Position numbers and translations under genes: made by a program
The notes under the pieces: generated by a model
What the model saw: only the letters and a program-made list of their open reading frames with translations
Database searches by the model: none
What the model was told of the DNA's origin: nothing
Assembly (NCBI RefSeq): GCF_026341815.1
Contig: NZ_JAPENX010000001.1
Location: 2,108,001 to 2,172,000 of the forward strand
DNA: 64,000 nucleotides
Direction: 5' to 3'
DNA from: Streptomyces sp. NBC_00572
GTDB lineage: Bacteria > Actinomycetota > Actinomycetes > Streptomycetales > Streptomycetaceae
In this document: one piece after another, positions 34,308-42,478 of the stretch
Position numbering within the stretch: position 1 is the stretch's first letter
How the letters are laid out: every line of letters begins with the position of its first letter

Positions 34308-34585
34308 GGCAACACCACCTCCGGCGGTTCGGTCGGGGGGCGACGGTACGCGGAGCCCCCGGGGAACCGGCGGCGGCACGCCGAAAGACCGCCTCACGTT
34401 CGCCGTCACGTACGCAGCCATTCGACTGGTGGGACTACGCCATGGCGGCGCAACGCGTCCGGGACCTATCAAGTCCCCACCGCTGCGGTCCGATGATCCG
34501 AAAGGAAGCTCATCACGCTTCCGTCTTGGTCCCACCCCCACATCGTGGCGCCGGCGCACCAGGCCGGCGGAGGAAAGGAGCATGC

Positions 34586-35650
34586 ATGCGTCCTGATCCC
34601 AGGACTCTGTCCAGGTCCAAGCTCGGCCCGCTGCCCCGGCGGCGTGTCTGGGTGGGCGGCGGTGCGCTGGCCTCGGTCGCACTCGTCCTCACGGGCCTCG
34701 CGCCCACGGCGTCGGCATTCGCCGTCCCGGCGGCTGCGACGGCGGGAACGACCGCCTCCGACCCGGCCGGCGACTGCAAGCCCAGGTCCACGCACGAGCA
34801 GGCCGGCCCGCAGCAGCACGACGAGCAGGGCAGGCCGGCGACCGCCGCGCTCCAGGAGTACCTGGACCAGGAGGTCGGACGCCTGGTCGACGAGCCCCGG
34901 GCCGTCGCCGCCGCGGAGACGCCGAGCGGCGACTGCAAGAAGGGCCCGAAGGGCCCGCCCGGCCCGAAGGGCCCGAAGGGCAACACGGGCCCGACGGGTG
35001 CGACGGGCGCCACCGGAGCGACCGGTGCGACCGGTGCGACGGGCGCCACCGGAGCCACCGGCGCGACCGGAGCCACCGGTGCGACCGGAGCGACCGGAGC
35101 GACCGGAGCGACCGGTGCGACCGGAGCCACCGGCGCGACGGGCGCCACCGGAGCCACCGGTGCGACGGGCGCCACGGGAGCCACCGGAGCGACGGGCGCC
35201 ACGGGAGCCACCGGAGCGACCGGTGCCACCGGCCCGTCCTCCTGCTACGAGATCGACAGCTACGCCCCCTCGAACACCGAGGAGTTCAGCGCCGCTCTCA
35301 TCAACGGCAAGGCGTACGCCGGTATTGCGACGACCACGGGCGGCCTCATCACGTGGACGGACCTGACCGACGCCCTGCCCAACGGCCGTCCTTCGAACTA
35401 CCCGGCCAACGCCTGCGGCATCTCCTTCACGGACCAGGGCGACGACGCCTTCGTCAAGGTGGTGACCACGGACGGGACGGTGTGGCAGACACACGGAGAC
35501 ACCAACGGAGCGAACTTCGTCTGGATCGAACCCTGGACGCCTCAGTCGCCCATCCCGACACTGAGGTCCCACCAGGGGAAGGAGTTCAAGGGCGACCTCG
35601 CCTTCGGCGGCGAACCGAACCGTCTCCCGAGGACGCTGAAGCGTTCCTGA
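34586..35650 (+). CDS. Secreted collagen-like protein
   Basis: 354 residues. A Sec signal peptide (about 1-44, ending APTASA) is followed by a charged N-terminal domain, a [19 protein letters not shown] lead-in, and then 26 uninterrupted Gly-Ala-Thr triplets (34997-35230). A globular C-terminal domain of about 140 residues follows, starting at a cysteine. This is the plan of bacterial collagen-like proteins: a triple-helical stalk with a trimerising head. The repeat lacks proline, unusual for a stable triple helix, and Thr could be glycosylated instead. AAAGGAG precedes the ATG. Confidence 0.9.
   Translation: MRPDPRTLSRSKLGPLPRRRVWVGGGALASVALVLTGLAPTASAFAVPAAATAGTTASDPAGDCKPRSTHEQAGPQQHDEQGRPATAALQEYLDQEVGRLVDEPRAVAAAETPSGDCKKGPKGPPGPKGPKGNTGPTGATGATGATGATGATGATGATGATGATGATGATGATGATGATGATGATGATGATGATGATGATGATGATGATGATGATGPSSCYEIDSYAPSNTEEFSAALINGKAYAGIATTTGGLITWTDLTDALPNGRPSNYPANACGISFTDQGDDAFVKVVTTDGTVWQTHGDTNGANFVWIEPWTPQSPIPTLRSHQGKEFKGDLAFGGEPNRLPRTLKRS
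34997..35230 (+). repeat. 9-bp codon repeat array encoding (Gly-Ala-Thr)26
   Basis: 26 tandem 9-bp units with synonymous variation at third positions. They keep frame throughout and therefore form a protein-level repeat. Confidence 0.95.
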
Positions 35651-35811
35651 CGGAACGGTGAGACACCGAGGGGTGGTGCGTCCGCCGATACCGCACCGCC
35701 CCTCGCGACCGGCCCCGCGCCGGGACCGGGTCAGGCCGCCACGGCCACCCCGGTCTCGGACGGGGTCCGTTCGCTGCCCGGCCGCCCTCCGTCCCTGCCC
35801 GGGTACGCCGA

Positions 35812-35850
35812 AGGGCCCCGCCCCGGGACGAATCCCGGGACCAGGGCCCT
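35812..35850. terminator. Terminator between collagen-like gene and MFS gene
   Basis: AGGGCCC and GGGCCCT form the outer stem and TCCCGGG pairs with CCCGGGA inside. It serves the convergent pair. Confidence 0.7.
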
Positions 35851-35856
35851 GCCACA

Positions 35857-35934
35857 GCCGTACTCCGTGCATGAGCGCCGAAGACGTACTCCGTGTGTGA
35901 GCGCCGCAGCCGTGCTCAGTGCGTGAGCGCCGCT
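35857..35934. repeat. 26-bp tandem triplication at the MFS gene 3' end
   Basis: Three adjacent 26-bp units (35857, 35883, 35909). The unit nearest the gene contains its last codons and stop; the other two are downstream copies. Confidence 0.8.
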
Positions 35935-37451
35935 TCCTTCTCGATCACGACGTCGTCGTCACCGCCGGCCTCCAGGTGCTGCTTCGGCTTCGCCGGAAGC
36001 GCGAACATCACCAGGAAGATCAGGGCGAGCACGCCCGCCACCCAGCCCATCGCGTTCTGGAAGGCGTCGGCGAACGCCAGGCCCGCTTCGGTCGGGGACT
36101 TCGGGGTGGGCTTGCCGTCGATCACACCGAAGAAGACCACCGACACCAGGCCGAGGCCCAGCGCGTTGCCCATCTGGCCCGTCGTGTTGATCAGGCCCGA
36201 GGCCGAACCGGCGTGCTCGCGCGGGACGTCCGAGAGCACCGCGTCCGTCAGCGGCGCCACGATCAGGCCCATGCCGAGACCCATGATCACCAGCGGCGGA
36301 ATCATCTGCCAGGACGCGATCTCCGTGCCGTACCGGCCCGCCTCGAAGAGGTAGAGCAGCACGCCCGCGATCATCGTCAGCGCACCCGTCTGGAGCACCT
36401 TCCGGCCGAAGCGCGGCACCAGCTTCTGCACCGAGAGACCGGCGGCCGTCGAGACCGCGATCGAGAACGGCACACCGGTCACGCCGGCCCGCAGCGGGCT
36501 CCAGCCGAGGCCGATCTGCATGTACAGCGTCCAGACCAGGAAGAAGATGCCCATCACGACACCGAAGGTCAGCTGCACCGCGATACCCGCCGCGAAGCTC
36601 TTCACCTTGAACAGCGACAGCTCGATGAGCGGCGAACCGTCCTTCTTCGTCTTGTACTTCTCGTACGCGATGAGCGCGCCGAAGACGACGAGGCTGCCGG
36701 CCATCATCAGGTGGCCCCACAGCGGCCAGTCCAGCTCACGCCCGCGCGTCAGCGGGTAGATCAGCATCAGCAGCGCGGCCGTCACCAGGACCACGCCCAC
36801 GATGTCGAGGCGGAGCGCCTTCGGGGCCTTCGACTCGGTGATGAACTTGCGGCCCAGAATCAGGCCCGCGATGCCGACCGGCAGGTTGATCAGGAAGATC
36901 GGGCGCCACTCCAGGCCGGCGATGTTCCACTGCGTGAGCAGCGCGCCGAGCAGCGGGCCGGAGACCGCGCCCAGACCGATGATCGCGCCGAACATACCGA
37001 AGACCTTGCCGCGCTCGTGCGCCGGGAAGGTGACGTGGATGATCGACAGGACCTGCGGCACCATCATCGCGGCCGCCGCGCCCTGGAGGAGGCGGGAGCC
37101 GACCAGCATCTCCTGGTTGGCGGCGAAGCCGCAGAGGGCGGAGGCGAGGGTGAAGCCCGCCGTGCCGAGAAGGAAGAGCCGCTTGCGGCCGAAGATGTCA
37201 CCGAGGCGTCCACCGGTGATCAGGCCGGCGGCGAACGCGAGCGCGTACCCGGCGGTGATCCATTGGATGGCCCCGAAGGAGGCGCCGAGGTCCCGCTCGA
37301 TGCTGGGGATCGCGATGTTGACGATCGTGGCGTCGACCAGGTCCATGAAGGCGGCCGTCATGACGATGGCCAGGGCTATCCAGCGCCGCTTGTCGCTCGT
37401 GTCCGTGGGGGCCGCGTCCGTGGTGACGCCGTCGGCGTCGTGTGCACTCAT
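35916..37451 (-). CDS. DHA2-family MFS drug exporter
   Basis: 511 residues with 14 predicted membrane helices. Motif D1 (FMDLVDATIVNIAIPSIE), motif A (GGRLGDIFGRKR) and motif C in TM5 (GLGAVSGPLLGALLTQ) identify the EmrB/QacA drug:H+ antiporters. It is divergent from a WYL-domain regulator across 40 bases that contain a perfect inverted repeat, so it is the probable target. The substrate is unknown. Confidence 0.9.
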   Translation of the reverse strand: MSAHDADGVTTDAAPTDTSDKRRWIALAIVMTAAFMDLVDATIVNIAIPSIERDLGASFGAIQWITAGYALAFAAGLITGGRLGDIFGRKRLFLLGTAGFTLASALCGFAANQEMLVGSRLLQGAAAAMMVPQVLSIIHVTFPAHERGKVFGMFGAIIGLGAVSGPLLGALLTQWNIAGLEWRPIFLINLPVGIAGLILGRKFITESKAPKALRLDIVGVVLVTAALLMLIYPLTRGRELDWPLWGHLMMAGSLVVFGALIAYEKYKTKKDGSPLIELSLFKVKSFAAGIAVQLTFGVVMGIFFLVWTLYMQIGLGWSPLRAGVTGVPFSIAVSTAAGLSVQKLVPRFGRKVLQTGALTMIAGVLLYLFEAGRYGTEIASWQMIPPLVIMGLGMGLIVAPLTDAVLSDVPREHAGSASGLINTTGQMGNALGLGLVSVVFFGVIDGKPTPKSPTEAGLAFADAFQNAMGWVAGVLALIFLVMFALPAKPKQHLEAGGDDDVVIEKEAALTH

Positions 37452-37468
37452 ACGAAGAAGATAAAGGC

Positions 37469-37495
37469 CATCTAGGTCAAATGATGTCCTAGATG
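37469..37495. promoter_or_regulatory. Inverted-repeat operator between MFS and WYL regulator genes
   Basis: CATCTAGG-N11-CCTAGATG is a perfect 8-bp inverted repeat in the short divergent spacer, in position to control both genes. Confidence 0.65.
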
Positions 37496-37513
37496 AGCCT
37501 CATCCTGGAAGAC

Positions 37514-38473
37514 ATGACGGACACCCCGGTACGACTCCTGAATCTGCTCTCGCTCCTGCAGACCCCGCGCGAGTGGCCCGGCAGCGAGCTCGCCGAACGG
37601 CTCTCGGTCTCCCCCCGCACCATCCGCCGGGACATCGACCGGCTCCGCGACCTCGGCTACCCCGTCGAGGCGACGCTCGGCGCGGTCGGCGGGTACCGGC
37701 TCGTCGCCGGTACGGCCATGCCGCCGCTCCTCCTCGACGACGAGGAGGCCGTCGCCATCGCGGTCGGCCTGCGGGCGGGGGCGGGGCACGCGATCGAGGG
37801 GGTGGAGGAGGCGTCCGTACGGGCCCTGGCGAAGCTGGAGCAGGTCCTCCCGGCGCGGCTGCGCCACCGGGTCTCGACCCTCCAGAACGCGACGATCCCG
37901 CTGACACGGGGCGACGGCGCGACAGTCACCCCGGCGACCCTGACCGCTCTGGCGAGCGCGGTGACCGGCCGGGAGAAGCTCCGCTTCGGCTACCGGGCGG
38001 GCGACGGGGCCGAGTCGAAGCGCCTGGTCGAGCCCTACCGGCTCGTCTCCACCGGGCGCCGGTGGTACCTCGTGGCGTACGACCTGGGGCGCGAGGACTG
38101 GCGCACCTTCCGGGTGGACCGCGTGAGCGATCCGCTCGCCACGGGGGCCCGCTTCACGCCCCGCGAGCTGCCGGCGGGCGACGCGGCGCAGCTCCTGGTC
38201 CGCTCCATGTCGCGGGCGCAGCCGGAAATCGACCTGGACGTGTCCTTCGAGGCGCCCGCCGACTTCGTCACCGCGCGGCTGCCGTCGCACCTGGTCCCGA
38301 CCGCGACGGGCCCGACGAGCTGCCGCCTGCGCACCCGCTCGGCGGACTCCGTCGAATGGCTGGCCATCCGGCTCGCCCTGGTGGACGCCCCCTTCACGAT
38401 CCGGAGCCCGGCGCCGCTGCTCACGTACGTGGAGGACCTGGCGACGAGGTTGACGGCGGCGACACACGGCTGA
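37514..38473 (+). CDS. WYL-domain transcriptional regulator
   Basis: About 319 residues. The N-terminal HTH-11 domain includes GSELAERLSVSPRTIRRDID. The WYL domain follows with GRRWYLVAYDLGREDWRTFRVDRV, and a C-terminal WCX-like extension ends the protein. WYL domains bind nucleic acids or nucleotides as ligands. ATG at 37514 is preferred, because the in-frame ATG at 37493 lies inside the operator palindrome. Divergent from the MFS exporter. Confidence 0.87.
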   Translation: MTDTPVRLLNLLSLLQTPREWPGSELAERLSVSPRTIRRDIDRLRDLGYPVEATLGAVGGYRLVAGTAMPPLLLDDEEAVAIAVGLRAGAGHAIEGVEEASVRALAKLEQVLPARLRHRVSTLQNATIPLTRGDGATVTPATLTALASAVTGREKLRFGYRAGDGAESKRLVEPYRLVSTGRRWYLVAYDLGREDWRTFRVDRVSDPLATGARFTPRELPAGDAAQLLVRSMSRAQPEIDLDVSFEAPADFVTARLPSHLVPTATGPTSCRLRTRSADSVEWLAIRLALVDAPFTIRSPAPLLTYVEDLATRLTAATHG

Positions 38474-38490
38474 GGGCGCCGCCGCACGGC

Positions 38491-38553
38491 AAGGGCCGGG
38501 AGCGGGTACCGGGGGCTTGCCCCGGCACCCGCGCGCCTCGGTTGCCGGCCCTT
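38491..38553. terminator. Nested hairpin between WYL gene and hrdD
   Basis: AAGGGCCGG pairs with CCGGCCCTT as an outer stem; CGGGT/ACCCG and CCGGGG/CCCCGG form the inner stem. It begins right after the hrdD stop codon and serves both convergent genes. Confidence 0.7.
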
Positions 38554-39555
38554 CTAGGCCACCGCGTCGAAGCCCGTGTCGTGGGCCATCTTCTTCAGTT
38601 CCAGAAGCGCGTGCTTCTCGATCTGGCGGATCCGCTCGCGCGTGAGGCCGTGCTGCTTGCCGACCTCCGTCAGCGTCCGCTCGCGCCCGTCCTCGATGCC
38701 GTACCGCATGCGGATGATCGAGGCCGTCCGGTGGTCGAGCTTGGCGATGAGGTCGTCGAGCTCCTCGCTGCGCAGCAGCGTGAGCACCGACTGCTCCGGC
38801 GAGATCGCCGACGTGTCCTCCAGGAGGTCGCCGAACTGCGTCTCGCCCTGGTCGTCCACCGACATGTTCAGCGAGACCGGGTCACGCGCCCAGTCGAGGA
38901 CGTCGACGACGCGCTCGGGCTTCGTGTCCAGCTCGGCGGCGATCTCCGCCGGCTCCGGCTCGCGGCCGTGCTCCCGGTTGAACTCGCGCTGCACCCGGCG
39001 GATCCGGCCGAGCTCCTCCACCAGGTGGACGGGGAGCCGGATCGTGCGGGACTGGTCGGCGATGGACCGGGTGATGGCCTGGCGGATCCACCACGTGGCG
39101 TACGTGGAGAACTTGAAGCCCTTCGCGTAGTCGAACTTCTCGACCGCGCGCACCAGGCCCGCGTTCCCTTCCTGGATCAGGTCGAGCAGCGGCAGCCCGC
39201 TGCGCGGGTAGCGCCGGGCGACGGCCACCACGAGCCGCAGGTTGGACTTGATGAAGAGGTCCTTGGCACGCTCGCCCGCCTCGTAGAGGGCTTCGAGCTC
39301 CTCGCGGGACGCGCCGCCGGCCTCGGTCTGCACCTCTCCGTCGAGTATCTGCCGGGCGTACACCCCGGCCTCGATCGTCTGGGAGAGCTCGACCTCCTTG
39401 GCGGCGTCGAGCAGGGGCGTGCGCGCGATCTCGTCGAGGTACATGCCGACCAGGTCGCGGTCGGCGATCTCCCCGCCCACGGCGCGAACGCTGCTTGCCC
39501 GTGCGGCCCCGCTCTTGGCGGAGGTCTGACGACGGGCGACGGCACGGGTTGCCAT
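38554..39555 (-). CDS. hrdD: RNA polymerase sigma factor HrdD (group 2, sigma-70 family)
   Basis: 333 residues containing region 1.2 (DLVGMYLDEIARTPLL), region 2 with the -10 recognition helix (NLRLVVAVARRYPRSGLPLLD, KFSTYATWWIRQAITRSIAD), region 3 and region 4 with the -35 helix (LTRERIRQIEKHALLELKK). The lack of the long N-terminal region 1.1 separates it from HrdB; length and sequence match HrdD as I remember it. The ATG has AAGGGAG five bases upstream. A SigR-type promoter lies about 65 bases before the start, as reported for hrdD in S. coelicolor. Confidence 0.88.
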   Translation of the reverse strand: MATRAVARRQTSAKSGAARASSVRAVGGEIADRDLVGMYLDEIARTPLLDAAKEVELSQTIEAGVYARQILDGEVQTEAGGASREELEALYEAGERAKDLFIKSNLRLVVAVARRYPRSGLPLLDLIQEGNAGLVRAVEKFDYAKGFKFSTYATWWIRQAITRSIADQSRTIRLPVHLVEELGRIRRVQREFNREHGREPEPAEIAAELDTKPERVVDVLDWARDPVSLNMSVDDQGETQFGDLLEDTSAISPEQSVLTLLRSEELDDLIAKLDHRTASIIRMRYGIEDGRERTLTEVGKQHGLTRERIRQIEKHALLELKKMAHDTGFDAVA

Positions 39556-39961
39556 GCGTGCTCCCTTGCTGAGTAGGTCGCGACACCTTTTCGGGTGCCC
39601 TGCATCCGACGGAAACAACGACTGGAATCAGGACAGAATTCCCACCCGGCACATGGATTTTCGCGATCATGCAGTATCCTGCAGCGCTGCCGCCCTTGCG
39701 GGCATGCCGCGGGCACCCATGGAGGTGCAGGTCAGACCGGGTACGGAGGGTGTTCCGGCGCCGCTCCCGGGCCCCACGACCACACTGTCGGTGAGACCGC
39801 GATCACAAGCGGCGTCACCCCTCAAGACGCTCGGACGGGCCATCGGGTTGCCCACCCGGAGGCGGAGCCTCCTCGGCCTCGCGGACTAGGTCCGAGCCGC
39901 CTCCCGGACTAGGTCCCGAGTCCGTTACGCCCCACCCCTCCCCCGCCCTAGCGTCGCCTCC
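39556..39961. other. 406-bp divergent spacer upstream of hrdD and the questin-oxidase gene
   Basis: Contains the hrdD SigR-type promoter and leader (39556-39642) and, at the right end, the leaderless -10 box TAGCGT (39949-39954) seven bases before the ATG at 39962. No gene seen between. Confidence 0.6.
39617..39642 (-). promoter_or_regulatory. SigR-type promoter of hrdD
   Basis: On the minus strand GGAAT-N18-GTT matches the SigR (thiol-oxidative stress) consensus exactly, giving a leader of roughly 55 bases before the hrdD ATG. Confidence 0.7.
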
Positions 39962-41008
39962 ATGAGCGACGCACGCGGCACCAAGGAATCCGGCACCCTC
40001 GCATCCGGCACCCTCGACGAAGCCCTCGAACGCCTCCACACCACAGGACCCGAGCGCAACGGCTGGCTCACCAATCACGCCCCCATGGCCGTCGAGGCCC
40101 TGGTCCGCAACGGCCAGGCCTCGACCGTGCACCGCTGGCTCGACCGGTACGCGCACAAGCTGGAGGAGCTGCCGCCACCGTCCCGGCCCGTCACGGCCGA
40201 CGGCTGGCGGGAGGCGCTCGGCGACCCGGCCCGGATCACCGACTGGACCCGTTTCTTCGCCCGTGAGCTCGACGGCCGCCCCTGGCGGGAGGTCCTCGCC
40301 GAGTGGTGGCCCCGGCTGCTGCCGGGCATCGCGGCCTCGGCGACGCACCCCGTGATCCGTACCGGTCATGCCGTGCGCACCCTCCTGGCGTCCGGGGACG
40401 AGGAGGTGACCGCACCCCGCCGCGCCGAGCTGGCGCACGCGCTCGGGTACTGGGCGGCCCGCAGCCTGCCGCTTCCCCCGCTCACCCCGCTCGCCGCGGC
40501 ACCGACGGCGGCGGCCGCGCTGGACGCCGTACCGCCGGTTCCGGTCCAGGACGGCGGGATCCGGGACCGGCTCGCGCAGCTGACGGCGTTCCCGGTCTGG
40601 GGTACGGCCCCGGACCCCGACACGGCGAGGGACCGGCTCGTCGAGCTGGTCACGGCGGCCACGCACCGGTACGCGACCCATGGCCACGGCGAGCCGATCA
40701 TGCTGGTCCACGCGGCGACCGCGCCGAACGCGGTCCTGCGCGCCCTGCCCGCGCTCCCGCGCGAGCTGTGGGCGCCGAGCCTGGCGGCGGCGTGGTCGGC
40801 GTCGGCCGCGGTGACCGCCGCGTACACCCCGCCGGAGCCCGCCGCGTACACGCCGACCGCCCTCACTGCCGAGGAGGTCTTCGAGCGGGCGGCGGCGCAC
40901 GGCGACGACCACACGATCAAGTTCACCGACACGGCGCTCGACGTCGGCGGCCCGCTCGCCCTCGCCGCCGCCACGCGCTCGATCGAGCTGAACCCACCGG
41001 TGTTCTAG
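39962..41008 (+). CDS. Questin oxidase-like family protein
   Basis: 348 residues. The opening LDEALERLHTTGPERNGWLTNHAPMAVEAL is the recognisable start of the questin oxidase-like (AflY/GedK-related) family, many fungal members of which cleave anthraquinone rings by Baeyer-Villiger chemistry without flavin. Conserved His-containing helices follow (ATHPVIRTGHAVR, HGEPIMLVHAATAPNAV). The bacterial function is not known. It is probably leaderless. Confidence 0.75.
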   Translation: MSDARGTKESGTLASGTLDEALERLHTTGPERNGWLTNHAPMAVEALVRNGQASTVHRWLDRYAHKLEELPPPSRPVTADGWREALGDPARITDWTRFFARELDGRPWREVLAEWWPRLLPGIAASATHPVIRTGHAVRTLLASGDEEVTAPRRAELAHALGYWAARSLPLPPLTPLAAAPTAAAALDAVPPVPVQDGGIRDRLAQLTAFPVWGTAPDPDTARDRLVELVTAATHRYATHGHGEPIMLVHAATAPNAVLRALPALPRELWAPSLAAAWSASAAVTAAYTPPEPAAYTPTALTAEEVFERAAAHGDDHTIKFTDTALDVGGPLALAAATRSIELNPPVF

Positions 41009-41033
41009 CTCCGGGCGGGCCGGCCGGGACGGG

Positions 41034-41822
41034 CTACCCGAACTGCACCGACCGCTTGGCGAGCCCCATCCAGAAGCCGTCGATCACCGACCGCTCCGCG
41101 TCGAGGTCGCCGGCCGCGTCCGCCGCGCCCATGGTGACGAACAGCGGGGCGAAGTGTTCCGTGCGCGGATGGGCGAGGCGGCCGGCCGGTGACTTGTGCT
41201 CGAAGTCGAGGAGGGCGTCCACGTCGCGCGCGGCAAGGGCCTCGTGCCCCCAGGCGTCGAACTCGGCGGACCAGCCCGGCACCCCGCCGCCGGTGTGCCG
41301 GAGGGCGGCCAGGTTGTGGGTGAAGAAGCCGCTGCCCACGATCAGGACGCCTTCTTCGCGGAGCGGGGCGAGCCTGCGCCCGATGTCCATGAGGCGGCGC
41401 GGGTCGAGGGTGGGCATCGAGATCTGGAGTACGGGGATGTCGGCGCCCGGGAACATCTCGACGAGCGGCACGTACGCGCCGTGGTCGAGGCCCCGGTCGG
41501 GGATGTCCTGCACGGGGTGGCCGGGTCCGCGGAGCAGCTTGCGGACGGCCTCGGCGAGCTGCGGGGCGCCGGGGGCCGCGTACTGGACGCGGTAGTAGTG
41601 CTCGGGGAAGCCCCAGAAGTCGTAGACGAGGGGGACGGTCTCGGTGGCGCCGAGGGCGAGCGGGGCCTCTTCCCAGTGGGCGGAGACCATGAGGATCGCC
41701 TTGGGGCGCGGGAGGTCCGCGGACCAGGCGGCGAGTTCGCCGGGCCAGACGGGGTCGTCGGCGAGCGGCGGGGCGCCGTGGGACAGGTAGAGGGCGGGCA
41801 TCCGTTCGAGCGTGGCGTCCAT
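41034..41822 (-). CDS. DODA-type extradiol ring-opening dioxygenase (class III)
   Basis: 262 residues of the LigB-like dioxygenase family. Metal-binding and acid-base histidines appear in LYLSHGAPPL, MVSAHWEE, GLDHGAYVPLVEM and GSGFFTHNLAAL. These enzymes split catechols using non-heme metal; substrates in bacteria are varied. ATG with GGAGG eight bases upstream. Divergent from a MarR gene with operator-like repeats between them. Confidence 0.9.
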   Translation of the reverse strand: MDATLERMPALYLSHGAPPLADDPVWPGELAAWSADLPRPKAILMVSAHWEEAPLALGATETVPLVYDFWGFPEHYYRVQYAAPGAPQLAEAVRKLLRGPGHPVQDIPDRGLDHGAYVPLVEMFPGADIPVLQISMPTLDPRRLMDIGRRLAPLREEGVLIVGSGFFTHNLAALRHTGGGVPGWSAEFDAWGHEALAARDVDALLDFEHKSPAGRLAHPRTEHFAPLFVTMGAADAAGDLDAERSVIDGFWMGLAKRSVQFG

Positions 41823-41863
41823 GGCGACCACCTCCGGTTTCCGACGTAGCCAGTGCACTGGTT

Positions 41864-41920
41864 CTTGAAACTTCAAGCGTTCTCGCCTACACCGTAGACC
41901 TATGTAATTCAACTTTCAAG
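41864..41920. promoter_or_regulatory. Two MarR operator-like sites
   Basis: CTTGAA-AC-TTCAAG (41864-41877) is a perfect palindrome near the dioxygenase start. A related imperfect copy, TTCAACTTTCAAG (41908-41920), sits at the -35 position of the MarR gene. Confidence 0.6.
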
Positions 41921-41943
41921 CATGAGTCGTACGATTGGGCATC

Positions 41944-42441
41944 ATGGGAGACATGACCGAACCCCGCTGGCTCACCGACGAGGAGCAGCACGTCTGGCGC
42001 GCGTACCTGCACGCCACCACGCTCCTTGAGGACCACCTCGACCGCCAGCTGCAGCGCGACGCCGGAATGCCGCACATCTACTACGGGCTGCTCGTCCAGC
42101 TCTCCCAGGCGCCCCGTCACCGGCTCCGGATGACCGAGCTGGCCAGGAGCGCCAAGATCACCCGCTCCCGGCTCTCCCACGCGATCGCCCGCCTGGAGAA
42201 GAACGGCTGGGTACGGCGGGAGAACTGCCCCTCCGACAAGCGCGGCCAGTTCGCCCAGCTGACGGAGGAAGGCGCGGAGGTCCTCCGGCAGAACGCTCCC
42301 GGCCATGTGGCGGCCGTACGCCAGGCCCTCTTCGACCGGCTCGCGCCCGAGCAGGTCGAACAGCTCGGCGCGATCATGCGCGTCATGGCCGAGGGCCTCG
42401 AACCCACGGACGCGGACGCGGACCTGCCCTGGCTCCGCTGA
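41944..42441 (+). CDS. MarR-family transcriptional regulator
   Basis: 165 residues. The winged helix is visible in LRMTELARSAKITRSRLSHA, IARLEKNGWVRRE and the wing NCPSDKRGQFAQLTEEG. A TACGAT box eight bases before the ATG at 41944 suggests a leaderless mRNA; ATG at 41956 is an alternative. It likely represses itself and the divergent dioxygenase. Confidence 0.88.
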   Translation: MGDMTEPRWLTDEEQHVWRAYLHATTLLEDHLDRQLQRDAGMPHIYYGLLVQLSQAPRHRLRMTELARSAKITRSRLSHAIARLEKNGWVRRENCPSDKRGQFAQLTEEGAEVLRQNAPGHVAAVRQALFDRLAPEQVEQLGAIMRVMAEGLEPTDADADLPWLR

Positions 42442-42457
42442 GCGGAACCAGGGCAGG
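42423..42457. terminator. Terminator overlapping the MarR 3' end
   Basis: CCTGCCCTGG and CCAGGGCAGG form the outer stem with TCCGC/GCGGA inside. The left arm encodes the last codons of the MarR protein. Shared by the convergent MFS gene. Confidence 0.7.
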
Positions 42458-42478
42458 TCCTGACGGGAACGGTGCGGG

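Noticed and set aside
34513..35229. Minus-strand frame encoding a long Ala-Pro-Val repeat
   Set aside because: It is the exact antisense of the Gly-Ala-Thr array of the collagen-like gene and has no ribosome site.
34997..35230. Repeat array considered as CRISPR or non-coding satellite
   Set aside because: The 9-bp period stays in frame, varies at synonymous positions and sits inside a secreted protein.
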